This document shows positions 51,861-60,362 of a stretch of 64,000 nt of DNA, piece after piece; position 1 is the first letter of the stretch, and every line of letters starts with the position of its first letter. The position numbers were made by a program, and so were the translations under genes. The stretch is from Actinomadura graeca (GTDB lineage Bacteria > Actinomycetota > Actinomycetes > Streptosporangiales > Streptosporangiaceae): NCBI RefSeq assembly GCF_019175365.1, contig NZ_CP059572.1, forward strand, positions 4,464,001-4,528,000. Reading direction: 5' to 3'. The notes below the pieces were generated by a model. That model was not told the DNA's origin. It ran no database searches and saw only the letters and a program-made list of their open reading frames with translations.

Positions 51861-53274
51861 TCCTTCTCCTCGATTCACTGATCCGGATTCCCTGGACCGC
51901 GTACCAGACGGACAGCGCGCACGCTCCGCCGAGGACTCCTCTGGCCGCCCACGGCGGCAGATTGAGCAGGCCCAGCCCGATGGCCGCCAGCGCGAACGCG
52001 ACGCCGAACGCGGAAAGGCCCAGGAAGACGGAGAACGGATTGTCCTTCTCCGCGGGGAAGACGATGCTGATGCAGGTGGTCATGACCACGCCGCCGAGGC
52101 AGCCGAGCAGGGCCGGGCCGCTCTGGACGAAGGCGTCCCGGTCGGCCGCGAGGAGGATCGCGAGTCCCGGCACGGCGAACAGGACCAGCAGGACGACCTG
52201 CGCCTTGACCAGCCGCCCGTAGATCCGCCAGGGGGAGGTGGCCGTGCCGGGGATCATCCGCAGCGGCTGCGTCGCGGTGAACTGGTAAAGACCGCCCAGG
52301 GAAAGGACGGCGAGGCTCCACATGGGATTGACCGCGGATCGCAGCGTCAGGTAGGCGAACAGCGCGACGGTCATCACGGCACCGATCGATGTCTGCGAGT
52401 TGCGGAGCAGACACCAGTCATAGGCGTTGAGGAAACGGCCCGGCAGCCTGCCCATCGAGACGTTCAGGAACCGCGACTGGCGGACGTGCTGGTTCGGAGT
52501 GAGCGCCAGTGTGAGGACCATGAGCACGGCCGCGAGGAGCACCGCGCCCGCGAGGGCGGGGACGGCGCCGTACCGGTGCCACGACCACGACACCGACGTG
52601 ACCCACGAATAGCGGGTCCGCTTTTCGAGATAGTCCTCGCTGACGTCCGTGATGAGCGTCCGCATCTGGACCGAATACAGAACCACCAGCCCGAACATCA
52701 CGAGGACGGACAGGACGCCCGCGATGCGGCTGAGTCCTATCAGCCCCCACAGCCGCGCCAGGAGCTGGTACACGACGCTCAGGGCGAGGTATGTCAGGAG
52801 GACGGGCAGGATGATCGACGCGGTGATACGCGGGACGGCGTCCGGGCCGAGCAGCAGCAGCGCGCTCACGGCGAGCGAAACGAAACCCACTCCGGCGACG
52901 ATCCCCGTCGTGCCCGCCTCGTACATCAAGAACGCCACGGACCGTTCACGGTTCGTCAGCGGCAGCTGATAGCTCAGCGTGAGCATTCCCTCCGCATTGA
53001 TGAAGAGCACCTTCACCAGCAGGAAGGCGATCTGCACCCACAGGACGAGGGAGACCGTCGATGTGTCGAACAGCAGCCGCCAGGCGGCCATGTCGTCGAC
53101 CAGCGACTTGAGAAAGAAGTACGCGGACGCGCACAGGACCCCGAGGAGTAACGCCGCGGCCGATAACGCGAAGACCTTCACCGGAGTGGACCGCAGGACG
53201 CCCATTTTCAGGACCCTGCGCCGGAAGAAGACGAAGAGCAGCCGGGCCAGGGCGGCGGAGTGTCGCAGTCGCAT
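51760..53274 (-). CDS. ABC transporter permease, multi-TM
   Basis: The protein has about 504 aa from the ATG at 53274 (a GTG at 53280 overlaps the ATPase stop). About twelve hydrophobic segments are visible, with no nucleotide-binding motifs. It resembles large ABC-2-type permeases found with bacteriocin and peptide exporters rather than import systems. The last 33 residues are polar (SESRRRNDKGTVGHDVRSRV) and overlap the next gene by about 100 bp, so the native stop may have been lost. It is coupled to the upstream ATPase. Confidence 0.82.
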   Translation of the reverse strand: MRLRHSAALARLLFVFFRRRVLKMGVLRSTPVKVFALSAAALLLGVLCASAYFFLKSLVDDMAAWRLLFDTSTVSLVLWVQIAFLLVKVLFINAEGMLTLSYQLPLTNRERSVAFLMYEAGTTGIVAGVGFVSLAVSALLLLGPDAVPRITASIILPVLLTYLALSVVYQLLARLWGLIGLSRIAGVLSVLVMFGLVVLYSVQMRTLITDVSEDYLEKRTRYSWVTSVSWSWHRYGAVPALAGAVLLAAVLMVLTLALTPNQHVRQSRFLNVSMGRLPGRFLNAYDWCLLRNSQTSIGAVMTVALFAYLTLRSAVNPMWSLAVLSLGGLYQFTATQPLRMIPGTATSPWRIYGRLVKAQVVLLVLFAVPGLAILLAADRDAFVQSGPALLGCLGGVVMTTCISIVFPAEKDNPFSVFLGLSAFGVAFALAAIGLGLLNLPPWAARGVLGGACALSVWYAVQGIRISESRRRNDKGTVGHDVRSRVGPVDPGDRGDGPSVSHVLN

Positions 53275-53276
53275 GC

Positions 53277-53999
53277 TCACCGGCCGTCCGTTCCGAGGTG
53301 GTGGAACACCATGTCGCTCAGGGAGCCGTACTCGTCGATGAGGTCCGAGGTGGGCGCGTCGGAGACGACGTGCCCGAGGTCGAGGAAGACGATGCGGTCC
53401 GCGAGCCGTTCCAGGACGGGGAAGTCGTGGGTGCACAGGAGGATCGACCGTCCCTCGTCGCGCACGCGCCGGAATTCCTTCTCGCTGAGGTGGAGCGCTT
53501 CGAGGTCGATCCCGTTGAGCGTCTCGTCGATGATGGTCAGGGGCCGGCGCATGATGAGCGCGGACACCAGCTGCGTCTTCTTGCGCATGCCGTGGGAGTA
53601 GTCCTCGATGAGGTGCCCGTAGCGTCCGTCCATCGAGAACCTGCGGAACAGCTCCTGCGCCTCGGAATGGTCCACGTCGACCTGGAACAGGTCCCCCAGC
53701 AGCGAGACGTACTCGCGGGCGGTGAGGAACTCCGGCAGGTAGTCGTTGCTGGACAGGTACATGCCCATCGACTTCGCCTCGGCGGACGCGTGCTTGTGGC
53801 CGCCGATGCTGATCGACCCGGACTGGAGCCTCAGCAGATCGAAGATGTTCTTGATCAGCGTGGACTTGCCGGAACCGTTGGGCCCGACCAGGCCGACGAT
53901 CACCCCTTCCTCGACCGACAGCGAGACGTCCGCGAGGACGTTGACGATGCCGTCGTAGGAGTAGCTCACCTTATTGACAGTCAACTGGCTCATTGTCAC
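53277..53999 (-). CDS. ABC transporter ATP-binding protein
   Basis: This 240-aa ATPase has Walker A GPNGSGKST, a signature region given by EDYSHGMRKKTQ (YSHGM in place of LSGGQ), Walker B RRPLTIIDETLNGID and an H-loop in LLCTHDF. It is the partner of the following permease, with overlapping stop and start. The YSHGM signature is characteristic of drug/peptide-type ABC-2 exporters. The gene is preceded by a strong inverted repeat at 54030-54080. Confidence 0.95.
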   Translation of the reverse strand: MTMSQLTVNKVSYSYDGIVNVLADVSLSVEEGVIVGLVGPNGSGKSTLIKNIFDLLRLQSGSISIGGHKHASAEAKSMGMYLSSNDYLPEFLTAREYVSLLGDLFQVDVDHSEAQELFRRFSMDGRYGHLIEDYSHGMRKKTQLVSALIMRRPLTIIDETLNGIDLEALHLSEKEFRRVRDEGRSILLCTHDFPVLERLADRIVFLDLGHVVSDAPTSDLIDEYGSLSDMVFHHLGTDGR

Positions 54000-54029
54000 G
54001 TTGGTCTTTCGCCGAGTCCATCAGGTGGT

Positions 54030-54080
54030 GGTGCCCAGGCGGGCTGGGCTGTTGCTGGCGAATTCACCCGCCTGGGCACC
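54030..54080 (-). promoter_or_regulatory. 14-bp perfect inverted repeat between small peptide gene and ABC genes
   Basis: GGTGCCCAGGCGGG (54030-54043) and CCCGCCTGGGCACC (54067-54080) surround a 23-nt loop. Placed between the small TM peptide gene and the ABC ATPase, it would act as a partial terminator that raises peptide over transporter expression, or as an operator. Confidence 0.7.
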
Positions 54081-54118
54081 GCACTGAAAAACGTCGACCA
54101 ACCGCCTGGCGGCCTAGG

Positions 54119-54394
54119 TCACCTGCATTCGAAGTAGACCTTCAGGCCGAAGTTCTTGTACTGCCAGTGGCCGGTGAACGTCTTGTGCTGCTTGACCACG
54201 CACCAGACCGCCATCCCCGCGAGCAGGGTGGCCCCTAAGGCGAGGATGACCGCGACGAAGACCAGGAACCAGGCGTCGTAACGGACCAGTCCCTCGTCGA
54301 TCCTCTTCTTGATCGACTCCACCGCGCGCGTGCGCCGGTCGAGCATGCGCGCGGTGACGGATTTCGTCACCAGTGCGGGTACTGTCATCGACAT
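54119..54394 (-). CDS. Small single-TM peptide, candidate exported peptide precursor
   Basis: The ATG at 54394 follows GGGAGGA. The 91-aa product has a basic, soluble N-terminus (about 40 aa, KSVTARMLDRRTRAVESIKK) and one long TM helix (FLVFVAVILALGATLLAGMA). A short polar end (KQHKTFTGHWQYKNFGLKV) carries a Cys on each side. No homologue was recognised. It is the first structural gene after a LuxR-type regulator and is followed by an inverted repeat and an ABC exporter with a membrane protease. This suits a bacteriocin- or signal-peptide precursor; a simple accessory membrane subunit is the alternative. Confidence 0.7.
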   Translation of the reverse strand: MSMTVPALVTKSVTARMLDRRTRAVESIKKRIDEGLVRYDAWFLVFVAVILALGATLLAGMAVWCVVKQHKTFTGHWQYKNFGLKVYFECR

Positions 54395-54477
54395 ACGGCT
54401 TCCTCCCTCTGTCAGGCGCGGCGTCTCCGCGCCTGACAGATAATGTCGCCGATGCTTCTCTGCGGGGCCATTGGACC

Positions 54478-54780
54478 TTAGGGGCTGGAATCGAAGGGAC
54501 TGCTACTTTGGTTCCATTCACAGGCCGGCGCCTGGCTGATGACGAAGGACACCAGTCCGGCCTGGAGCCTGGATTGGACCACCAGCTTCTCCATGATGGA
54601 GGTGATGTGGCGCTTGACGGTGCGTTCGGATATCTGAAGGTTCTGGGATATGGACCGGTTGTCACATCCGTAACCTAAGTACAGAAAGACTTGGAGTTCT
54701 CTGGGCGTGAGGCGGCCGACGAGACGCAGCGAGTCCGCCAGCCAGTCGAGCTCCGATTCCCCTGCCTTGATCTTCACCAT
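54478..54780 (-). CDS. Stand-alone LuxR-type HTH regulator (100 aa)
   Basis: The protein is essentially a GerE/LuxR HTH domain: LTPRELQVFLYLGYGCDNRS, ISERTVKRHITSIMEKL. There is no receiver or ligand-binding domain; the tail is short and polar. It heads the minus-strand cluster and probably controls it. It ends 83 bp before the small TM peptide gene. Confidence 0.88.
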   Translation of the reverse strand: MVKIKAGESELDWLADSLRLVGRLTPRELQVFLYLGYGCDNRSISQNLQISERTVKRHITSIMEKLVVQSRLQAGLVSFVISQAPACEWNQSSSPFDSSP

Positions 54781-55431
54781 GCATCCCCCCGTGTGGTGAC
54801 GCCCTCCTCGCCGGGCGCTCGCGCCCGGCTACCGCGCCGGGCCGCCCAACTCTTCGAGAAACACGGGGTCGCCCGCGCGGTCCGCGAACCGCCTGCGGGC
54901 ATCCCGCACGTGACCCTTTCCTTCACCATGGCGGCCGCCCGGCGGCGGGGGTACACGGGGAGGGTCGGTAAGTCCCCGGTGCGGCGGCCGGACGCCCCTG
55001 CGCTGCGGTCCTCCAAGGTCTATCTCCCCTTGGCCCCCGGGAGCCTCCGGACGATCGCGCAAGCTCGCCGGTGAACAGGACCGCCAAATTTTAGGCCGAC
55101 ACTAACAGGAAGGTTGATCCTCAGTAAAGCGCGTCATCGAGAAGCGGTGCCGCGCTAAGGGTCCATCCGATGATTGTCAGGGTTCTCCACGATGTACGAC
55201 CCCAGGGCCACCTGATAAGCACTTCGGCCACAGTGCCCGATTGGAACATACCAAGATAACTAAAGGTTTCCTCAGGGCGGTCTGTACACCATTGCCCTCA
55301 GCCGGGCGGCGGCGCTGTTCGGGCAGGGGATGCCGTGCGCGGAGGCCGTCGGCGCGGACCCGTGCTCCGGGCCTCCCGGCCCGGAGCGGGCCCCGCCACA
55401 GCGGAATGGAGGACGTCCGCCGGTCGCGCTC
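54781..55431. other. Long region without an assigned gene
   Basis: About 650 bp lie upstream of the LuxR regulator. The GC-rich frames (54800-55070) look like shadows of each other and show no family motif. From 55080 the sequence becomes AT-richer (CAAATTTTAGGCCGACACTA, then a run near 55240), which would suit a promoter for the regulator or other control sites. No RNA gene was recognised. Confidence 0.4.
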
Positions 55432-55821
55432 TCAGCTCGGGCGCAGGACGTCGGCCGGGACGGGACGGAATCCCGAGCAGAGGACGCGAAGCCAGACGAT
55501 CCGGTCGTCGGCGACGGCGTAGTAGACCTGCTGCTCGACCAGGTGCCGGCCGTCTCCGGTGCGGACTTCGAGGCGATAGGAGAGGTGTTCACGGTCGCCC
55601 ACGCGGTCGGTGGCGACATGGAGGAGGCGTTCGATGTGGTCGTCGGGTTCGAACCAGCGGCCGAGGACGATCCCGTCGACGACCTCGTCGGCGCTCTCGG
55701 CGTCCCAGTGCCGTCCGGGGGTCAGGGCCTTGAAGTCGATCGGGTCGCCGAGCAGCGTCCGCAGCGCGTGGCGATCCTTCGCGGCCAGCGCGCGGGCGAA
55801 CCTTTCGCCGAGGGTGCCCAT
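55432..55821 (-). CDS. NTF2-like (SnoaL-type) protein
   Basis: From the ATG at 55821 this is a 129-aa protein with the cone-shaped NTF2-like fold pattern: FARALAAKDRHALRTLLGDP, then ALTPGRHWDAESADEVVDGI and alternating strands ending VQQVYYAVADDRIVWLRVLC-like. Such proteins are small-molecule isomerases, hydrolases or stabilisers. It overlaps the upstream rhodanese-like gene by a few bases, so the two were probably one operon. The function is not known. Confidence 0.75.
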   Translation of the reverse strand: MGTLGERFARALAAKDRHALRTLLGDPIDFKALTPGRHWDAESADEVVDGIVLGRWFEPDDHIERLLHVATDRVGDREHLSYRLEVRTGDGRHLVEQQVYYAVADDRIVWLRVLCSGFRPVPADVLRPS

Positions 55822-56018
55822 CACCGCTCGCCGCCGTGTACGCCCCGGGGAACCCGCAGGGCGCCCGGAACGCGGCCTTCACGCTCGATCTCACCGGGCC
55901 CGCGGAGGTCGACGAGCGTGACCGGCCCGGCCTCCAGCGCCTCGGAGACCTCGGCGGCCGAGATGTTCCGGACCTGGGTGCGGGCGTGGGCGACCATGTC
56001 GCTGACTGTGCTTCCCAT
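55821..56018 (-). pseudogene. Truncated rhodanese-like domain
   Basis: The 65-aa frame has a good rhodanese start (ISAAEVSEALEAGPVTLVDL, RGPGEIEREGRVPGALRVPRG), and then stops at VHGGER. A full domain needs about 50 more residues, including the catalytic Cys loop, and these are not found in the neighbouring frames. It is therefore a non-catalytic remnant, unless it works as a stub. It ends at the start of the NTF2-like gene. Confidence 0.7.
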
Positions 56019-56455
56019 CGAGGGTCCCTTCGCAGGTGGTTCCCGCTATCACACAGCAGTCGGAAGAAGATCGCACCTGTGGACGGCAGGGAAACCCGGG
56101 AGGACGATCACGCGAGACGGCCGCCACGCCGCCAGTCCGCCCCAGAAGGCCGTCGCGCGCGGGCTGAAGGGGCAGGGCAAGCAGGCGGAGGATCTCCTGA
56201 TGGGTCACGACACTCGTCATACGGTGCCCTTCGGCTCTCGTCCGATGCGGGCGGCATGGCTCCGCTTCCACAGCATGCCGGCCCCTCGCGGCGCGGAAAG
56301 CGTCGATCCCACCGAGGGCGAGACCCTCTGACCGGGAGGGACGGCCAGGGAGCCACGCCCGCCGCGCGGCCCCCCGGCCGTCTCTTTCCTCCTGCCCACG
56401 CTCCGCACGGTGACGCGTGGATGTGCCTCGCTGGTGAGACGCGTAACGTGCCCGG
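56019..56455. other. Region without an assigned gene
   Basis: About 440 bp between the rhodanese remnant and the methyltransferase gene. The frames are shadow-like, and I recognise no domain. It may hold the promoter of the methyltransferase close to 56440. Confidence 0.35.
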
Positions 56456-57261
56456 GTGACCGGAACAGAGCGTGAGCGACCACGTGAGACGTTCAACGAA
56501 GTACCAGAGTTGTACGACCGCGTCCGGCCGGGGTACCCGCGGCAGATGTTCGACGACCTGTCCGCGCTCGCGCCGGTAGGGCCGGGCTGTCGCGTGCTGG
56601 AGCTCGGCTGCGGGACGGGACAGGCGACGGTCCCTTGGCAGAGCGCGGCTGTCGGGTCGTCGCAGTGGAGCTGGGAGCCGGAATGTGCCGGGTTGCGCGC
56701 CGCAATCTGGAGCGTTTCCCCCAGGTGGACGTCGTGACCGCCGCGTTCGAGGACTGGCGGCTGCCCGACGAGGCGTTCGACGTGGTGGTGTCGGCGACCG
56801 CGTTCGACTGGATCGACCCCGCCGTCCGGGTGGCCAAGTCCGCTGATGCGCTCCGCCCCGGGGGTGTGCTGGCCACGGTGTCCACGCATCATGTGGCGGG
56901 CGGCACTGAGGACTTCTTCGCCGAGGTCCAGGATTGCTACGAACGGTTCGATCCGTCGACCCCGCCCGGACTGCGGCTGCTCGCCGCCACCGAGATCCCC
57001 CAGAACAGGGACGAGCTGGACCGCTCGAATCGTTTCGGCCCGGCCGTCTTCCGTCGGTACGAGCGCGAGTTGACGTACTCGACCGGGGACTATCTGGATC
57101 TCCTGCGCACCTACTCCGGACATCGGGCACTGGCATCCGACGCGCGCGACGCGCTGCTGGAGTGCATCGGCAGCCTGATCGACCGGCGGTACGGCGGCCG
57201 TGTCATCAAGCGGTATTTGACGGAGTTGCGAGTTGCGCGGCGGGCCAGCGAAAGCCACTGA
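56456..57261 (+). pseudogene. Class I SAM-dependent methyltransferase, single-base frameshift
   Basis: The first frame (from 56456) gives ETFNEVPELYDRVRPGYPRQ and motif I VLELGCGTGQATVP. The second frame (to 57261) continues LAERGCRVVAVELGAGM, motif IV FDVVVSATAFDWIDP and RPGGVLATVSTHH. The junction at about 56633 shows one C missing (CCCTTGG where CCCCTTGG would restore the frame). Joined, this is a normal 268-aa methyltransferase of the YcgJ/UbiE-like group. The substrate is unknown. The shift is in a homopolymer, so it may be a sequencing error or a real mutation. Confidence 0.85.
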
Positions 57262-57370
57262 AAACGACCTCGGCCATAAGGGACAGGCAGCGGTAATGCC
57301 GATGGTGCAGCAGGCTGTACACTTTTTCGATCTCGACAACGGGCCTGCGATGCGCCGCGTCCCGATGGTT

Positions 57371-58474
57371 ATGAATGTTCGAGATCGATTCAGCGTCAGG
57401 GTGATGGCGGCCCTGCCGCTCGTGGTCGGGCTGCCGGCGGCGGGCGCGTCGGCCCCCGCCGCGGCGGCAGGCGGCGGCGGTCCGGTGGCGGTCGCCGAAT
57501 ACGACCTGGGTGACACCGCCTTCACCGATCCCGAAAGCGGCACGGTCAGTGAATTGCGCGCGGTGGTGCACTATCCGCGCACGACCACCGGCCGGCTCCC
57601 CTTGATCCTCATGGCGCACGGGCTGTGGTGGCAGTGCGACGTCAAGTTCGTCAAGGACTGGCCGTGCGCCGATGGCGCGCACCCGTTCCCGAGTTACCGC
57701 GGCTACGACTACCTGGGTGCCACACTGGCCTCCCGCGGTTTCGTCGTGGCGTCCATCAGCCTGAACGGCATCAACCGCGGCACGGTGAGCGATCCCTCCG
57801 ACCGTGCCCACCTGATCAACGAGCACCTGCGGCTGTGGCAGCGGCTGGCCGGCCACGGCGACGGCCCGCTCGCCGGGCGGTTCGTCGACGCGAGCACCCG
57901 GCAGCCCGTCACGCCGCCGTTCCCCGGTCATGTCGACATGGCCCGCGTCGGGACCCTCGGGCACTCGCGCGCCGGCAAGGGGGTCATGTGGCAGGCATCG
58001 GACGAACACCGGGGCGAATGGCCGGACGGCGTGGGCATCAAGGCCGTCCTCGGACTGGCGCCGGTCAAATTCGACGATCCGGAAGGCGACCACAGCGACA
58101 CCCTCGCCACAACACTGCCGTTCACGGTGGTCACCGGCAGCTGTGACGGCGACAGCGGCGAACTGGGGCAGGAGTACCTGGACGACGTCGCCGGGCAGAA
58201 CACCGTGACGGACTTCTCGATCTCACTCCAGAAGGCGAACCACAATTTCTTCAACGTAACCTGGACGCCGCCGTACAAGTTGGGCGAGGACGACAGCACC
58301 TGCCCGGCCGAGGAACTGACACCTCGCCAACAGCAGGGCGCATTCACCGACTATGCGGTCGCCTTCTATCGCTACGAACTCTACGGAGACGCAACCGCAT
58401 TGCCGGTCTTGACCGGCAAGCGCCCCCTGCCGGGCGTCACCGCCAAGGTACGCGTGGTCCCCCCGAAGCAGTAG
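57371..58474 (+). CDS. Secreted alpha/beta hydrolase
   Basis: This is a 367-aa protein; starts at 57350, 57365 and 57371 are in frame, and I use the last because it leads straight into a signal peptide (RVMAALPLVVGLPAAGASAP). The core has ILMAHGLWW, and the nucleophile elbow GHSRAG (Ser nucleophile). An acid and His are likely in the C-terminal part around QKANHNFFNV. Cysteines (QCDVK, WPCADG) could form a disulfide. It is probably an extracellular esterase, lipase or amidase. No close neighbour suggests a substrate. A hairpin terminator follows. Confidence 0.85.
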   Translation: MNVRDRFSVRVMAALPLVVGLPAAGASAPAAAAGGGGPVAVAEYDLGDTAFTDPESGTVSELRAVVHYPRTTTGRLPLILMAHGLWWQCDVKFVKDWPCADGAHPFPSYRGYDYLGATLASRGFVVASISLNGINRGTVSDPSDRAHLINEHLRLWQRLAGHGDGPLAGRFVDASTRQPVTPPFPGHVDMARVGTLGHSRAGKGVMWQASDEHRGEWPDGVGIKAVLGLAPVKFDDPEGDHSDTLATTLPFTVVTGSCDGDSGELGQEYLDDVAGQNTVTDFSISLQKANHNFFNVTWTPPYKLGEDDSTCPAEELTPRQQQGAFTDYAVAFYRYELYGDATALPVLTGKRPLPGVTAKVRVVPPKQ

Positions 58475-58497
58475 CACCGGAAAATGGCCCGCCCCGC

Positions 58498-58534
58498 CCA
58501 GGTCGGCGTATCGCCATGCGATATGCCGACCTGG
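58498..58534 (+). terminator. Terminator of the secreted hydrolase gene
   Basis: CCAGGTCGGC and GCCGACCTGG form a 10-bp stem, with further pairing inside (TATCG / CGATA), starting 24 bp after the stop codon. Confidence 0.8.
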
Positions 58535-58610
58535 CCCAGCGGCAAGACACCGTCCCAGTGACGCGTCATAGCCGGGGGGCGTCGAGACGCTCAAGAAGGG
58601 CGCGCAGCCG

Positions 58611-59102
58611 ATGCATGACGACGCCCTCATCGGGCCCCGACTCCGCACCCTGCGCCACTGGCGCGGCCTCTCTCTCGGCAAGGCCATGTACATGCACGCC
58701 CGTCCCAATGAGGGGAACGTGGCCCAAGCGGGGCGCCGGGCCGAGGCCGAGGCCGCGCGGCTGGAGCCCCACGCCGTCGAAGGCGAGGCGGTGGAGGTGC
58801 TGGGCGCGTCCGGCGCGAAGGTACTCGAACTCGCGGACCGGGGCGACGCTCGACGGGTCGCCTCGTACCCGGCGCGGAACGTGAACTTCCTCAGCGAGGT
58901 CGGCCGCGGCCTTGCCCGCGAGCGCGCGACACAGGGTGCGGCGCTCCGCTGGCTGCGCGAGGCGGAGAAGACCGGCCCCCAGCGCGTCCGCAACAACGCG
59001 CGCGTCCGGGAGTCGGTGACGGTGATGCTGGAACAGGCGCGGGTGGCCTCGCAAGGCCGGGAGCTGCGAGGTCTGGCGTCCCGGATGGGGCTACCTCACT
59101 GA
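58611..59102 (+). pseudogene. XRE-family regulator with internal deletion
   Basis: The frame starts with the opening of an XRE HTH (IGPRLRTLRHWRGLSLGKAM) and jumps directly into the far C-terminal part (SEVGRGLARERATQGAALRW, VRESVTVMLEQARVASQGRE, LRGLASRMGLPH). Intact actinobacterial proteins with this ending are about 400 aa with a tetratricopeptide-like middle. Here only 163 aa remain, so most of the HTH and middle are deleted. It is not expected to bind DNA. Confidence 0.75.
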
Positions 59103-59128
59103 GTGGACGCAGAGGCCGGTGGCGTGGC

Positions 59129-59160
59129 GGAGGGCCCGGCCTCTGGTGGCCGGGCCCTCC
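59129..59160. terminator. Bidirectional terminator
   Basis: A perfect 13-bp inverted repeat (GGAGGGCCCGGCC / GGCCGGGCCCTCC) with a 6-nt loop lies between the XRE remnant and the converging DUF5324-like gene. Confidence 0.82.
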
Positions 59161-59170
59161 ACGGCGCCCG

Positions 59171-59638
59171 TCAGTTCGGCGAGTGCACCTGGCCGTCGGC
59201 GTCGGAACCGGAGACGGTCATCGAGTCGGCCGACGTGGCCTGGTCCGGGTCGCCGGAACCCGCCACGGTGCCGCGGCGGGTCACCACCGCGCCCGCGACG
59301 CCGACCGCGGCGACCGCCCCGACCATGGCCATGACGGCGCCCCGGCGGGGGCGTTCCTTCCTCGGCGGCTCCACCCGGTGGGCGACGTCGCTGAGGAACC
59401 CGCTCACCCGAGGGGCGAGGCTGGTCTCCACGTACCCGGCCGCCCGGCGGAGCCGGGGAGCACCCCAGCCGCGGGCGACAAGGACGCGCTGGGCGGTGGC
59501 AGGGCCGATCCGCTCCGCCGCGCTAGAGGCGCGCTGACGGGCCAGTCGGGCACCATGCCGGGCCGCTTCCTGGGCGCGGCCGAACCGCGTGCCGACTTCC
59601 TCGCTCGGCTTCCGGCGGTTACTGATCATTAGGGACAC
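59171..59638 (-). CDS. DUF5324-like membrane-anchored protein
   Basis: This 155-aa protein has a basic helical N-terminal 90 residues (SNRRKPSEEVGTRFGRAQEA, ARLARQRASSAAERIGPA). One TM segment (AVMAMVGAVAAVGVAGAVV) follows, then a short extracytoplasmic tail. It matches a small protein that lies next to the cyclophilin gene near oriC in Streptomyces relatives. The function is unknown. It diverges from the cyclophilin gene. Confidence 0.75.
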   Translation of the reverse strand: MSLMISNRRKPSEEVGTRFGRAQEAARHGARLARQRASSAAERIGPATAQRVLVARGWGAPRLRRAAGYVETSLAPRVSGFLSDVAHRVEPPRKERPRRGAVMAMVGAVAAVGVAGAVVTRRGTVAGSGDPDQATSADSMTVSGSDADGQVHSPN

Positions 59639-59790
59639 GCTAACCTCCCTGTTTGCGAGGTCCTGTTCAGCACCCTTCCCAGAGGCCGGGAGGTAAACCC
59701 CGTCCGCGTGATCGATCGATTACTTTGCGTGATGGATTCGTGCATGTCCGGGACCGACCGGAAAACCCACTTCACGAGGAGGCGGCCAGC

Positions 59791-60315
59791 GTGGCCAACG
59801 AGATCTTCGCAACGCTCAACACGTCGCTCGGCAAGATCGTGGTCCAGCTCTACCCGGAGCAGGCCCCCGAGACGGTGGCCAACTTCGTCGAGCTGGCGGA
59901 GGGGAGCAAGACGTGGCATGACCCGCGCACCGGCCAGAAGACCGACGCCCGGCTGTACGACGGGACGATCTTCCACCGCGTCATCGACGGGTTCATGATC
60001 CAGGGCGGTGACCCGCTGGGGACCGGCACCGGCGACCCGGGCTACAAGTTCAAGGACGAGTTCCACCCCGACCTGAAGTTCAACAAGCCCTACCTGCTGG
60101 CCATGGCCAACGCGGGGCCCAACACCAACGGCTCGCAGTTCTTCATCACCACCAACGTCGCCGCGACGCAGCACCTGACCGGGCGTCACACGATCTTCGG
60201 GAAGGTGATCGAGGGCACCGACGTCGTCGACGCGATCGGCAAGGTCCCCACGGGCGGCGGCAACCGGCCCAAGGACGACGTGACGATCACGTCGGTGACG
60301 ATCGAGCGGCGTTAG
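59791..60315 (+). CDS. ppiA: Peptidyl-prolyl cis-trans isomerase (cyclophilin)
   Basis: From the GTG at 59791, preceded by GAGGAGG, the protein has 174 aa. It is a typical cyclophilin: FHRVIDGFMIQGGDPLGTGT, then MANAGPNTNGSQFFITT, and LTGRHTIFGKV. The active-site Arg (FHRV), the Gln (MIQGGD), Phe (QFFI) and His (GRHTIFG) are present. It catalyses proline isomerisation in the cytoplasm. It heads the conserved near-origin set and is followed by the rhomboid gene 47 bp downstream. Confidence 0.95.
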   Translation: MANEIFATLNTSLGKIVVQLYPEQAPETVANFVELAEGSKTWHDPRTGQKTDARLYDGTIFHRVIDGFMIQGGDPLGTGTGDPGYKFKDEFHPDLKFNKPYLLAMANAGPNTNGSQFFITTNVAATQHLTGRHTIFGKVIEGTDVVDAIGKVPTGGGNRPKDDVTITSVTIERR

Positions 60316-60362
60316 TCGTCTTACTGGGTGAGAGTCCCGCACCGGCCCGACGGAGCGCCCAC

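Noticed and set aside
54774..55062. Overlapping frames upstream of the LuxR regulator
   Set aside because: Pro/Arg/Gly-rich frames on both strands with no motif; typical GC artefacts.
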